Positions 20,701 through 31,331 of a stretch of DNA of 64,000 nt are shown here, in pieces (the first letter of the stretch is position 1; every line of letters begins with the position of its first letter). The DNA comes from Cryoendolithus antarcticus. Lineage: Eukaryota; Ascomycota; Dothideomycetes; Cladosporiales; Cladosporiaceae. The stretch covers positions 62,001-126,000 of the forward strand of contig NAJO01000062.1 in the NCBI GenBank assembly GCA_002077065.1, in the 5' to 3' direction. The notes beneath the pieces were generated by a model, which was given only the letters and a program-made list of their open reading frames with translations, searched no databases and was not told where the DNA came from. The position numbers and the translations under genes were made by a program.

Positions 20701-22911
20701 GGTCATTTCCTGGTGCTACATTCCTCGTGCGTCAGGAAATGGAGCGCAATATCCAGTTCTCTGCCTTCTTGGATCGAGCACGTAATGACGCTCGAAGCAA
20801 GAAGTTAGGCTGGGATACCTACCTGAAGTCACCCATCACCAGACTCCAGCGGTACACCTTACTGCTGCAGACTGTGCTGAAGGCGATGAAGGAAGACAGT
20901 GAAGAGAAGACCAACTTGCAGACTGCGTTCGACGAGGTCAAGGCTGTCACTATGGAGTGCGATGGTCGTGTGGCAGAGATGCAGCGAAAGGTTGATCTGG
21001 CAGATTTGAGCACAAAGCTTGTGCTGCGACCTGGCATGCAGACTGCAGTGGAGCTGAATCTCAACCATCTCGGGCGGGAGCTCGTGTTTCGAGGTGACTT
21101 ACAGCGGATGGGCGGCAATAGGTTCACGTGGTTAGACAGCCATGCTTTACTGTTCGACCACTATCTCGTACTCGCGAAGACTGTCGCTCAACGAGCAGAC
21201 CAGGGTGGGCGACTGGAGAAGTACGACGTCTCGAGGCTGCCCATACCAATGGACTTACTTGTGCTGGAGAGTACTAACGACGCTGCCATGCAAAAGTCAT
21301 CCTACATGAAGGGCATCACCACTGTCACAGCTGTCAGCGGGCGAGGTACGACGGCAGGAGATCCCCTAGCCATGGCTCGCACGATCACAGGAGGCACACC
21401 CACTCCGCTACAGCACATCAATACCTCTTCGTCGACATCGAATCTGCCAACGCTCAGCTCGACCGACTCAGGCAAAGACTCCGACAAGATTCTTTACCCA
21501 TTCCGGATCAAGCATCTCGGCCGTGAAACATACACCCTCTTCGCCCATACTGAGCAAGCCCGAAGAGACTGGTGCAACAAAATCACCGAAGCCAAGACGA
21601 AACACGCCAAAGCGCTCTTTGCCCAGCATGCGGAGCCGTTCAGGCTGCGGGTCATGGCTGACTCGGCATTCGTGTACGATGCCTTTGCCGGCAGTGCGGC
21701 AGCAAAGACTGTGGTGATTAAGGGCACGCCTGTGGACCGAGCGATCAAGGAGGTTGAGCATCGGTTCAAAGAGACCGGAAGACCTGGACCCATCTGCCGG
21801 GCAAGAGTGAACTGTGCGACGAGCTTCACGACGCCGCATCCGAGCAAGTCGATGGTGGCTGTGGGGACTGACTTTGGGGTGTTTGTAAGTGAGGTTGATA
21901 ATCCGAGAGGATGGTCGAAGGTACATGTATCCCAGTTCACTAACCTACGCACGACACTGACATCTCTCTCAGGCAATTAGCATGACCAAGGTGACCCAGA
22001 TCGCCGTCCTCGAGGACTTCAACCTCTTCCTCCTCATCTCCGACAAGTCACTCGTCGCCTACCACCTGGACGTGATCCTGAACAGTGGCGGTGGCTCCCT
22101 GTCTACAGGTGACTCCGCCCGGAAGGCACCGCAGAAGCTCTCTGGTAGTCGAGATGTGGGCTTCTTTGTCACTGGCCGCATGAAAGACCGCACCCTGGTC
22201 TTCTACAAGAAGCGTGACAACCTGTCCAGTACCTTCAAAGTCCTGGAGCCGATCTACCAAAAGTCTTCCGAGAAGAAGCGAGGCATTATGCGACGAGGCA
22301 CGACCGAGTTCTTCCGGGAATTCGACGAGTTCTACATCCCCACCGAGTGCACTGGGATTAATCTCTTTCACTCCTCGCTCGCTGTGAGCACAGCACGGGG
22401 CTTCGAAGTACTCACACTCGAGCGGAAGATCCCACAGACTGTTCCAGAGACTGTAGGCGACTCGGTACAAAACATCATTCGACATATCAAGGACCAACGA
22501 GCGCTGTGCATGCTACGACTGAGTGATCAGGAGTTCCTCCTCTGCTACGCTAATTGTGCGGTGTACATCAACAAGCACGGCGAGATTTCGCGATCCGTCA
22601 TCATGGAGTTCGTCGGGACTGCTCAATCAGTCGCACTTTACGGCGCTTACTTGATACTGTTTGACAGCGACTTCGTGGAAATACGCAACGCGCAGAATGG
22701 GCGATTGAAGCAGATCATCGCTGGAAGGGAGGTCAAGTGTCTCGATGACGGCGGCAGCTGGACGGCTGGGAATGGGCCTGCTAATGGTGCTGTCGCGAAC
22801 GGGGCGGCGAGCCCCCTGGCAAGGACGGTGAAGGTTGTCATGCAGCATCCCGAGCTGGAGAAGACGCAGATCGTCGTGGAGCTGGTGTTGAACGAGGACA
22901 TGAAGGAGTAA
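17742..22911 (+). CDS. Rho1 guanine-nucleotide exchange factor (Rom2-type)
   Basis: Exons 17742-21920 and 21973-22911 give 1705 residues. The 52-nt intron (GTACAT...CTCAG) joins WSK to AISMTKVTQIAVLED inside the CNH domain. Domain order is that of Rom1/Rom2 and Rgf proteins. A long Pro/Gln/Tyr-rich disordered N-terminus (1-700) is followed by a DEP-like domain (about 730-825), a DH exchange domain (from about 889, LHEVVQTEDIYMEQL), a PH domain (about 1105-1275) and a C-terminal citron-homology domain (about 1350-1690). In fungi these proteins load GTP on Rho1 at the plasma membrane, driving glucan synthase and the Pkc1 cell-wall integrity cascade. The N-terminus is long but typical for filamentous fungi. 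Confidence 0.96.
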
Positions 22912-23327
22912 GATGCTGCTGTTGCTATTTGTGCTTCTGCGCTGGGCGGAGTTCGAAAGATACCAGGTCGATTACAGACACGGTGTTGGGAGTTCCAGCA
23001 AGGCCTGTGCAGGGAAGGCTGCATTGTAGTTCCATACTTGTACCAGCAGTGTGAGCCCGCACATCTGCTTCTCTTTGAGCACTTTCGTTTATTGTTCTTT
23101 AGCCAGCTGGAAAGCCAGCCCCGCGCTCGTGCACCTGCCGAGCTGAAACTTCGAATTCTTTCTCCGCTACTTGTAGGGCGCAGGCAGACGCAGATCGCCC
23201 TCCACTTAGTATGTTAGCGTTAGTCAGCTCGTTGCTTGCCTCTGCGACTCTTTCTGCCTGTATATGAGTCTAGGGCCGTCGTAGTCCACGACATTTGAGC
23301 ATCTCTCTTCCGCTACGGGACGTCAAA
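22912..23327. other. Intergenic region, RhoGEF 3' to GST-like 5'
   Basis: No gene seen. A TATA-like TATATGA lies at 23261-23267, about 65 bp upstream of the next ATG, a plausible core promoter position. Confidence 0.5.
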
Positions 23328-24111
23328 ATGAGCGGCCCTATCATTCTCTACGATCTACCTAGCAGGACAGGGACATGCTGGTCCCTCAATCCGTGGAAAA
23401 GTTCGCCAGACTCTCTAGGACTTCACTCTCCATAAATACTAACGCTCGTTAGCCCGCGCCGCTCTCAACTTCAAGGCCCTGCCCTACACCACAGAGTGGA
23501 CCGAATACCCTGACCTCGAGCCAAAGTTCAAATCGTTCAGCATACCGCCGAACCCAGCAGGTTCCTTGGCCGCCTACTCCAGCCCCGCTGTCCGCATGCC
23601 AGATGGCACTTACATTATGGATTCTCGCGCAATTGCCGACGCGCTGGAGAAACTGCACCCAGAGCCGTCATTGCATCTAGAAAGCGAGTGCGTCGAGAAA
23701 GTGCAGAAGCTCGTGCTAGAGCTATGGGACGCTTTGCGACCGATCGCTATGCCGCGCATTCCGACAACAGTGCTATCGCCGGCTAGTGCGGAGTACTTTG
23801 AGCGTACGAGAGCTGTGAGATTTGGCATGACGTTGACTGAGCTGGGAAAGAGTGATCAGGCTGGTCCGAAGGCGTGGGAGAATGCTAGGTCGGGGATCGC
23901 TGCGATGAAGGCAGTGCTAGAGGAGCACAAGGGTCCGTACGTGCTAGGGAAGGAGGCAAGCTACGGGGACTTGATCTGGGCCGGATTCTGGCATATGATG
24001 AGCCGATTAAGTGAGGACAGGGATCTGATCGAAGGGTTCCGCAAGCAGGGCGGCGATGTGTTCGATCGTCATTTCGATGCGTGCAAGCAATGGTATGAGA
24101 AGGATACGTAG
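23328..24111 (+). CDS. Glutathione S-transferase-like protein
   Basis: Exons 23328-23400 and 23453-24111 give 243 residues. The 52-nt intron has a weak donor (GTTCGC) but a perfect ATACTAAC branch site and GTTAG acceptor; splicing fuses NPWK to TRAALNFKALPY, restoring the fold. The first 90 residues look like a thioredoxin-type GST N-domain: ILYDLPS at the first strand, SLNPWKTR at helix 1, and MDSRAIADALE, which supplies the glutathione gamma-glutamyl contact (DSR) in many GSTs. The remainder is an all-helical C-domain. It is closest to the fungal uncharacterised GST group that includes UstS-like proteins. The substrate is unknown. It lies 3' of the RhoGEF, same strand, with no evident functional link. 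Confidence 0.85.
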
Positions 24112-24467
24112 CGGAGGCAATTCGAGTTCACATGTTCTGGCAGTCATTTTGAGCTTTTGCGTATCTTACTGAGTAAATCAGCCACACCGCTGCTCGCTGG
24201 CTAATAGTACCGGGATCGAAGATGCGTAATAATGATGATAGAAGTGAACCAAAATCGTCCCCGGATCGTTCTTGCCAGTTCGTGCACACGATTGTAGCGG
24301 AAGGTGCGACCCTAGACAAAGCCAGCGCTATCGAGACGACCACCGGAATATAGCTCACCGGCCAGGGTTCCTTCCTCTGACCAAGTCCCGGGTGCCGAGA
24401 TTTCCCCGAACACTGACTTCACTCCTCTGTTCCACCTTAATCCAACAGTCGACCGTGGCAAAGCTCG
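24112..24467. other. Short intergenic region
   Basis: Between two plus-strand genes. I see no ORF of interest or repeat. Confidence 0.5.
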
Positions 24468-25451
24468 ATGCTACCGTTTCTACGCTCTGCTACACTGCTT
24501 AGCAGCTCGCCTACCTGTTCCATCAGGCCAGCGAGGTCATCTTGCCTACACCAGTCCTCAGTGAAGTTGTTTGCCACAGCAAGCATGACTTCACGACGGC
24601 GCTTTGCCCCGGTCGGTCGGTCGAAGGACAGCGATGGCGAAAGGCTGCAGGGAGTCGTATTCGATATGGACGGCACGTTATGTAAGTCAGCCAGGGGCTC
24701 GCCGGTTCGATGCAATCGCTGACCACATTCCCGAAGAAGGCGAGCCGCAAAATTACATGTTCGGCGAGATGAGAGAAGCACTTGGCATCACGAAAGCAGT
24801 CGACATCCTTGACCATATCTATTCTCTGCCGGCAGACCAGCAGGCTGAAGCTCACGCTAAGATCGAAGCCATCGAGCATGCGGCGATGCGGAAGCAAGTC
24901 CCTCAGCCGGGTCTCGTCACGCTGATGGAGTTTCTGGATAAGCATCGCATCCCAAAGGCGATTTGCACGCGAAACTTCGAGTACGCATCAGCTCATACTC
25001 CGACAGAAGAATACATTCATTGACTTCTACGTAGCATCCCGGTGGACCACTTTCTCGGCAATCACTTCCCTGGCCACGTCAAAGCTTTCCATCCTGTCGT
25101 TACGCGAGAATTTCGGCCGCCCAAGCCATCACCTGCAGGCATACTGCATATCGCTCACTCATGGAAGGTCGTAGGTAGTGCTAGTGTGCCAGAGATCTCA
25201 CCAGCCGACCGACCAGTGCCATTGCTCATGGTTGGCGATTCCATCGACGATATGATCGCTGGTCACGATGCTGGAGCTGTGACGGTATTGCTTAGGTCTG
25301 CGGGTAAGGAAGAGCTGGAGCGGGATGGAAGAACGCACATCGTGATTGATAGGTACGTCTGGGTTCTTTGACACTGCCTACAGGAATGGCCACTAACATC
25401 GATAGGCTTGACGATCTCGTAGGGATACTAGAGAAAGGTCTTGAGATATAG
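24468..25451 (+). CDS. HAD-superfamily phosphatase
   Basis: Four exons, 24468-24681, 24740-24980, 25035-25352 and 25406-25451, give 272 residues. The introns (58, 54 and 53 nt) are all GT-AG. All four HAD motifs are present after splicing: VVFDMDGTLC (nucleophile Asp and acid/base Asp), ICTRNF (motif II Thr), RPPKPSP (motif III Lys) and MVGDSIDDMIAG (motif IV acidic pair). It resembles small phosphoglycolate-phosphatase-like fungal HADs acting on phosphorylated metabolites; the substrate is unknown. The first 39 residues are Arg/Ser-rich without acidic residues and look like a mitochondrial presequence, while a second ATG at residue 40 would give a cytosolic form. The gene is convergent with the zinc-knuckle gene, about 100 bp away. 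Confidence 0.88.
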
Positions 25452-25555
25452 TCTTTTCGACAGGCGCATGCACCATCCGACGGCTCTTGATGTTCCATCA
25501 TCTCTTCGTTCCCGCTGGCTGAGAAGTCCCCTACTCCTGCGATGGCAAAACGTTG

Positions 25556-28354
25556 CTACAGCCAGTCGCCCAGCTGCGCCAGCTGGTGCGCTTGGATCCC
25601 TCCATCTCTGCCATGCATGCTCTCCTCTTCGTCATGCACTCGATTTCGGCCCGCAGTCTTCTCGGCAGCAAGAATGTATCGCTCGGCATTCACTGCACTC
25701 CACGTGTCGTGCATGATGTCTTTGATCACATAGTCTGGCAGCGTCTTGCAGTCGTCGCCCCAGTGATCGTTTGCCTTGCCGCAATTGTAGCATGACACTA
25801 CGATGGATCGTCTTGACACCGGGACGAATGTCTCAGGATCGATCTTGAACGTCGTCCACAGCTCAGCGCATTGCTCCTCTGCATGACCTCCATTGCCGCA
25901 GACATCGCACTCGTCGCCCGGCGCCCCAGCGACTTTGGAGTGGTTGGAGCACGATAGGCTACTATGGCCTCGCTGCCGACAGCGCTCGCACTTCTGGTGT
26001 GTTGGACAACGACGAGAGAAGTGGCTGCTAGAGTGACAGTGCTGACAGACCGCAACGGAACAGGTGCTTTCGTGGTGACCTTGCTCGCCGCAGCAGAGAC
26101 AATATGGACTGTCGCCGAGATCTGAGAGCCCGAAGTAGCGATACTGCAATGCTTGATCCTCCGGACTCAGGTCACCAAGTTGAAGGAATTGATTATCGAT
26201 TGCGGAATTGAGCTCAGCAAAGACAGAGCGTCTAGGGATATCATCAGGCAGGATCGATCGCGAACTCGCTTCTTCGTTCGTAGCAGTGCCTGCTGCTGGT
26301 TCTGGACTCTCTCGCTGTGTTCGAGTATCGTCTTCGGGATCTGTTAAAGTGTGACGCTGATCTTGCGCGGAATCTCCACTGTGTGCCTGTTCCTTGATCA
26401 CATTATTTGACAGGTAACGACTCATGGCCTCGCAAGCCAATATATGGTGGTCGGCGTCCGGTGGTCGACACATGAGGTCGTAGAGATGCTCAGCAGCCAG
26501 TGAGTCAGGCCGTTCCGCGCACAGTTTGCGAAGTAATCTACCAAAGTCCTTCTCGTGTTCATCGCCGGATTTCTCTGTCACAGCGCACAGCTTAGTGACA
26601 TCGAGGTCTGCTCTCAAAGACTCGACATCTGTGAACAGTTGTGCTAGATCAATCTGGTATCGTTTGTTGAGCTTCAGCACACATTTCTGATGCTGCTTCA
26701 TGAGACTTTGAGTTGCAAATTTCTTGAACGCTTTATCGCCTTCCTCTAGCACCTTCCGCATTGCAGCCTCAGGTGTCAATCCAGTCTCCGATGTGCGCAT
26801 ATGGAGTCGTAGTGCTGCTTGTAGAGGGGGAGGTTCGACATTATCGAGATGGATACGAGTCGTCTGGAAGACGGCATTGCGTTCCTCGTGCGCAGTACGT
26901 GCCGCTGGCGTACGAAACTTTACTCTGTCACGGAGCATAGACACTAACGCAGATCTCGCCTCGCCAGAAAAGCTGTTGACCTTGAACCAAGTCTGCAAGG
27001 TATCAGCGGCCGAGTTCCTGATCTTGGGGGAGCCAGACGTGATCTCAAGGAATTTCAAGATCAGCTGCACGCTCCACGTAGGTTCCTTTACGAGCACAGC
27101 TTCTACTGCTTGTACGAGCTTTTTCGAACGCATGTGCTCGAAGGTTAAGGCAATTGGTGCCGGCACATCTGCATGCATCATCTCTTGCGGCAGCTTTGCA
27201 GTGCTTTGAGCATTCCTCCGCTTCTGATCGTCTGGGTTCCCAACGTCGCTGGCGCTGAAGTTCAGTCCGTTGAGAGGCACACTAACATTGAGTCCCAAGT
27301 CCAATGCTTCACTATATGGCTCCACTGCAATGGATGCAGGCCTCGATGCAGGTGATACCGCCATCGGAGCCAAGTCTGCAGTAACGCGATTTGCTGCGCA
27401 GCGAACTTTCTCGTTCGGAGCATTTGCCTCGACATGCTCAAGAACCTGCAGGAGCGACCAGTCGGAGTGCCTCTTCTGGATATCTGTAGCATGTATGCGC
27501 AGAAGCTTTGGTCGCAAAGTTGACAGCTTGTGCTGAAGCGAGACATCCTGCCGTAGTCTCGTAGGTGTCGACTGCCCAGCAGGAGAGCCACTCTGTTGCC
27601 GATTCGGTAATTGCAGCCGTTCTCGGCTCGCAGTGAGGTCGACTTCGCCATTCTCGAGACTCGCCTCCTCGTCTCTAAGCTCTCCCGTAGCTTCATTTCG
27701 GGATTTTCGCAGCAGAAGATCGGCCGAGGTTCGCTCACCCGTAGACAGTTCAGGACAATGTTGTTCAGTAGGCTCGGCCGGCATCCCTAAGTTTTGGTAA
27801 ACATGCTGATATCCCGTATCGGCTCCTGTGTTGTCTGGTCCGCCTAACGTGGACTTCGACAGACTTGCTAGAACGTGCTGCGCAGCGTCACGGACCTGCT
27901 CATTCGAAGCACCTGTCGAAATCCGCTTTAGTATTTGTGCACTGGACCACCCCGGATGCTTCTCTCGATGTCTCAGCGCGCGTGATCGAAGTGCCTCGGG
28001 ATGTAACGTCCGTAGATCAACAGTTTGTGCGACTCCTGGCTGAGGTTTGCTGCGCTGTCGAGTTACGACGTTGAGCTGCCCAGGAGTCTCGCTCGAGTCG
28101 ATTTCGCCACTGTCAAGACTCGCATATTCATCACCACTTTCGTCTTGCGCGCTCCCCGATGAAGCTTGGAATGGTACGTAGTCAGAGTCTTCCTCTTCCA
28201 TCTTAGTACGCTTCGCATCCTGACGGGCTACATCGATCGCGTTGTCATTGCGCTTTCTCTTGCGCCCTGTGTTTGCCGTACGGGAGTCATTGAGATCAGC
28301 ATCAGCTGCAAGCCTCTTCCTCTTCCGCGCTACACGCCGTTCCTTGCGTGACAT
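25556..28354 (-). CDS. Zinc-knuckle protein, Air1/2-like (TRAMP complex)
   Basis: Intronless, 932 residues. Near residues 752-869 are five CCHC zinc knuckles: CLCCGEQGHHESTC, CQHCHSSSHFSRRC, CERCRQRGHSSLSC, CDVCGNGGHAEEQC and CYNCGKANDHWGDDC. The fifth has one extra residue before His. Five knuckles with ELWTTF after the fourth and HWGDDC in the fifth are characteristic of Air1/Air2, the RNA-binding subunits of the nuclear TRAMP polyadenylation complex that feeds RNAs to the exosome. Unusually, the protein is far larger than yeast Air proteins. Residues 1-650 contain a basic, nuclear-localisation-like start (RKERRVARKRKR, GRKRKR) and five degenerate helical repeats of about 50 residues. Orthology to Air1/2 is likely; the function of the N-terminal part is unknown. 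Confidence 0.85.
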   Translation of the reverse strand: MSRKERRVARKRKRLAADADLNDSRTANTGRKRKRNDNAIDVARQDAKRTKMEEEDSDYVPFQASSGSAQDESGDEYASLDSGEIDSSETPGQLNVVTRQRSKPQPGVAQTVDLRTLHPEALRSRALRHREKHPGWSSAQILKRISTGASNEQVRDAAQHVLASLSKSTLGGPDNTGADTGYQHVYQNLGMPAEPTEQHCPELSTGERTSADLLLRKSRNEATGELRDEEASLENGEVDLTASRERLQLPNRQQSGSPAGQSTPTRLRQDVSLQHKLSTLRPKLLRIHATDIQKRHSDWSLLQVLEHVEANAPNEKVRCAANRVTADLAPMAVSPASRPASIAVEPYSEALDLGLNVSVPLNGLNFSASDVGNPDDQKRRNAQSTAKLPQEMMHADVPAPIALTFEHMRSKKLVQAVEAVLVKEPTWSVQLILKFLEITSGSPKIRNSAADTLQTWFKVNSFSGEARSALVSMLRDRVKFRTPAARTAHEERNAVFQTTRIHLDNVEPPPLQAALRLHMRTSETGLTPEAAMRKVLEEGDKAFKKFATQSLMKQHQKCVLKLNKRYQIDLAQLFTDVESLRADLDVTKLCAVTEKSGDEHEKDFGRLLRKLCAERPDSLAAEHLYDLMCRPPDADHHILACEAMSRYLSNNVIKEQAHSGDSAQDQRHTLTDPEDDTRTQRESPEPAAGTATNEEASSRSILPDDIPRRSVFAELNSAIDNQFLQLGDLSPEDQALQYRYFGLSDLGDSPYCLCCGEQGHHESTCSVAVCQHCHSSSHFSRRCPTHQKCERCRQRGHSSLSCSNHSKVAGAPGDECDVCGNGGHAEEQCAELWTTFKIDPETFVPVSRRSIVVSCYNCGKANDHWGDDCKTLPDYVIKDIMHDTWSAVNAERYILAAEKTAGRNRVHDEEESMHGRDGGIQAHQLAQLGDWL

Positions 28355-28778
28355 CGCTCTGTCCTTCCCCGATAGCGCGGCATATGAAGTTGATCAGTCG
28401 TTGATGTTAGAAGGAAGGATTCACATTGGCTTTCCTCAAATGCTGACAAAGATTCCACGAGAAGTCGGCCTAAGCTTGGCAATTCCCACGGTTTGGGGCA
28501 TCTGCATGCGCAGGCATTATCATTTCATGACACAATTTCATCTGTTTACACATCGTCCCGTCCGTGATCTCACTAACGCCAGTATCTATTGAGCTAGACG
28601 TCGAAACCCTCTCGCCGCTGCGCTTGTGAGAGGGCATCTCCAAGACCGCCCCGCAGAGGTCAGCGGCTGGCCGGAACCAATGCTGAACATTGCCTTCGAA
28701 GGGAAATGGCACGAGCTGAAAAAGCGTGCCAATGCTCACATGCTACAACAGGGTATTTGACTCCGTGTCTTGTCAGGC
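28355..28778. other. Intergenic region, tandem minus-strand genes
   Basis: Holds the promoter of the zinc-knuckle gene and the 3' end of the oxoamine synthase gene. Nothing notable was seen. Confidence 0.5.
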
Positions 28779-31331
28779 TCAGCTATCTAAAATCCTACGA
28801 ACGCCCGCTTCTGCTAACGCTGCTGTCACTGGCGGCATCATCGCAGTGTACATCACTCCAGGACCAAGGAACTGTATCTTCTCCACCAGCCTCTTCGATC
28901 CCGTGCCGAATGCGCCTTGCAAGCCTGGCAAATCTGGCATCCTGTTGAATGCGCTGAACAGTATCCACTGGATCTTGCTCGAGCTGAAGGCGTTCGGGAC
29001 AGCAGAAGCCATGTCTTGAAGGACCTCTCTTGTAGACTCGAATTGCGTAGACAGCACGCCTCCATCGGATATGATGATCGTCAGCGATGGTAGGGCTGAT
29101 GTATCGTACGGTCGAAGCAGGTTAGCCAGTCGTCGCTTCTCCGTGCCTGGTTCTACATCGCGACTGACATCGATGAACACCGTGAGATGAATCTTGTCGA
29201 AGCTGGCCTCAGCTTTGGTAGTCTTGATTGAGCTTGCGGCAGTGCCATTGTACCATTCAACATGAGTCGAGGCGTGCCGCTGAGCAGCCGCGGCGCCTTC
29301 TATCACTTCGAGCCCCGGAGTTATGGGTAGAAGCACGATATGACGCTCGCCCCTCTTCACCCGTCGTGGAGTTAGTGGCTCCATACATACTGATATGATG
29401 CTCAAGAGACCGACTGCCGCGTCCGTGAAAAGAGTTGTGGCGACATCGGTGGATTCCAGCGGCGAGCGCTGTTCGGGCACGCACTTCATCACCGCAATAT
29501 TCAGTGATTGCTCGAGTTGCAGATGCGGGGACGAAGTTCCATACATCCACCTTGGACCGGCGGCACCGAGTCCATGCTTGCTGAGGATCCCTCGGCCTGC
29601 ATGACGAAGCTCTGCCGACTGGTGAGACATCGCCGATGATGAAGTTGAGCAGAGTGCTCGTATGGCGGTATTGATGTTCATCCCAGAGGCTGCTGAACCA
29701 TCGAGACTCGAAGCCGAGTCGTCGTCCTTCTGGCATGCAGGGTCGTTCGTATCAAACGCCCTGCTGACAGCCCGGCGAGTTGCGCGAATGCCCTTGACGC
29801 CTACCTCCCTAGCGACCTGATCAATCAGTCGCAGCATCTCGTGCACGCCCTCCCAGGTGTGGGCACCGGTCAGACTCAGCCGGACGCGCGGTGCTCCTCG
29901 AGGTGCAGCAGGGTATGCAGCGCCGCAGCACAACAGACCGCTCTCCCTACCGACTCGAAGGAAGTCCAACACTCGCTTTACGTTATCAAAGATGATCGCG
30001 CAGATAGGTGCACCCGGCGTCGTCGAGATGCGATATCCTTTTGTGACGAGCGTAGATGAAACGAAGCGTGAGACATTTCGAAGATGCGTCAAGCGCTGAC
30101 GAATTGCTGTAGGGTTCATCAAGATCTGCAGCGTCCGGATCAAGGAGAGAGTCGGAATCGACGAGCTGCCAGACTCTGCCATCTTTCGGGACCGCGCTTC
30201 GACATATTGAGTGAGATCACCAGAGCACAGCACAAAGCCACCCACTGACGAGAAAGACTTGGACAGAGTTCCACCTAGCATATCGACGTCGCTGCTGCTC
30301 AGCCGTACGCCCAGGTCGGTATCGGGTTCTCGATCCTGGAAGTATCCGACGACGCCCGTGCCCGTACTCCCGATCGACAGGATGGAGTGAGCTTCGTCGA
30401 TGTAGATACGGAAGCCGTACTCTTGCTTGAGCGCTACTATCTCCGGCAGCGGTGGCACGGTGCCGTCCATACTATAGAGCCCTTCGATGGCTACCCAGAC
30501 ATGTCCCAACGCTACCTTCTCAGCGCTGCCCATCGACCTTCGGAGTCCGTCAAGCTTGAATCGCAGATCGTTTATGCTATTGTGCCTGAACTTGACAATG
30601 CGAGCACCAGTGGCTGCGTGCGCGATGAATGCGCCCACGAGCATGCTCGAGTGACTCTCGGTGTCCATAAGTAGGACTGGCTTCTCGGAGCTATCCGCTG
30701 CAGAGCTTGCCGCCATTGCTGGGAAGGCCAGAAGATTGATGGCATATCCAGACGCAGTCAGCGCACAACCCGGCATACCCAGGAAGGTCTTGAGTTCTTG
30801 CTTTACGGTATCCTCAAGTCGCTGGTTACAGCCCTTGCCATCGTCAGCTAGGGGCAAGGAGCGCAGAGCATACTGCAGCGTATCACGATCCTCGATATTC
30901 AGGTCCACAAAGCCAAGGTAATTGTAGCTCGCGACGTTCAGCACCTGGCGGTGCTCTTGTGCCGTGAGGGTGCCATCGTAATTCCAAGTGCCAGCACTCG
31001 AACGGACATTTGGTGCATCGTCGAGTACCCGAGGCGTCGCAGATAGTGCTGGAAGGCCGAAGCTGACAACGAAGCGGTCGTTCTTACGATGTGGACTGAT
31101 TACATAGCGTCGGGCGAATGCGGCCGGATGTGGGTCGTGAAGGGTGGTGTGCACCATCCATCGTAGGACAAATCGCGCGTCAGACAATTGTGAGCGGAGG
31201 GATTGGCCATGAGTGACTGTGAAGAGGCTTTTGCTGCGTTTCGTCGCTGGTGACTTTGTGTTGATGGGCCTGTCTTGCTGCTCGGTAGTCTCTCGCACGC
31301 GAACGATGACTGACTTCTTCATCGACGGCAT
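28779..31331 (-). CDS. Two-domain alpha-oxoamine synthase (Lcb2-Lcb1-like fusion)
   Basis: 850 residues from the first ATG; the open frame continues upstream only through GTG. Residues about 130-515 are a PLP-dependent alpha-oxoamine synthase domain most like serine palmitoyltransferase subunit Lcb2: NVASYNYLGF, TESHSS (His at about 227, expected to stack on PLP), VAIEGLYSMDGT, IDEAHSI (Asp 312) and GTLSKSF (PLP Lys 358). Residues about 580-850 resemble the N-terminal two thirds of Lcb1: a Gly-rich loop GLGAAGPRWMYGT at 587 and a PGVMYTAMMPP segment, with no PLP lysine. The family condenses an amino acid with an acyl thioester. The fused layout recalls the Fum8-type synthases of sphinganine-analogue pathways, but no polyketide synthase is nearby. 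Product and substrate are unknown. Confidence 0.85.
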   Translation of the reverse strand: MPSMKKSVIVRVRETTEQQDRPINTKSPATKRSKSLFTVTHGQSLRSQLSDARFVLRWMVHTTLHDPHPAAFARRYVISPHRKNDRFVVSFGLPALSATPRVLDDAPNVRSSAGTWNYDGTLTAQEHRQVLNVASYNYLGFVDLNIEDRDTLQYALRSLPLADDGKGCNQRLEDTVKQELKTFLGMPGCALTASGYAINLLAFPAMAASSAADSSEKPVLLMDTESHSSMLVGAFIAHAATGARIVKFRHNSINDLRFKLDGLRRSMGSAEKVALGHVWVAIEGLYSMDGTVPPLPEIVALKQEYGFRIYIDEAHSILSIGSTGTGVVGYFQDREPDTDLGVRLSSSDVDMLGGTLSKSFSSVGGFVLCSGDLTQYVEARSRKMAESGSSSIPTLSLIRTLQILMNPTAIRQRLTHLRNVSRFVSSTLVTKGYRISTTPGAPICAIIFDNVKRVLDFLRVGRESGLLCCGAAYPAAPRGAPRVRLSLTGAHTWEGVHEMLRLIDQVAREVGVKGIRATRRAVSRAFDTNDPACQKDDDSASSLDGSAASGMNINTAIRALCSTSSSAMSHQSAELRHAGRGILSKHGLGAAGPRWMYGTSSPHLQLEQSLNIAVMKCVPEQRSPLESTDVATTLFTDAAVGLLSIISVCMEPLTPRRVKRGERHIVLLPITPGLEVIEGAAAAQRHASTHVEWYNGTAASSIKTTKAEASFDKIHLTVFIDVSRDVEPGTEKRRLANLLRPYDTSALPSLTIIISDGGVLSTQFESTREVLQDMASAVPNAFSSSKIQWILFSAFNRMPDLPGLQGAFGTGSKRLVEKIQFLGPGVMYTAMMPPVTAALAEAGVRRILDS

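Noticed and set aside
21890..21900. GTAAGT donor-like word inside the RhoGEF CNH domain (around 21886).
   Set aside because: The sequence there encodes conserved CNH residues (GVFVSEVDNP), and the real donor at 21921 restores the frame across the junction.
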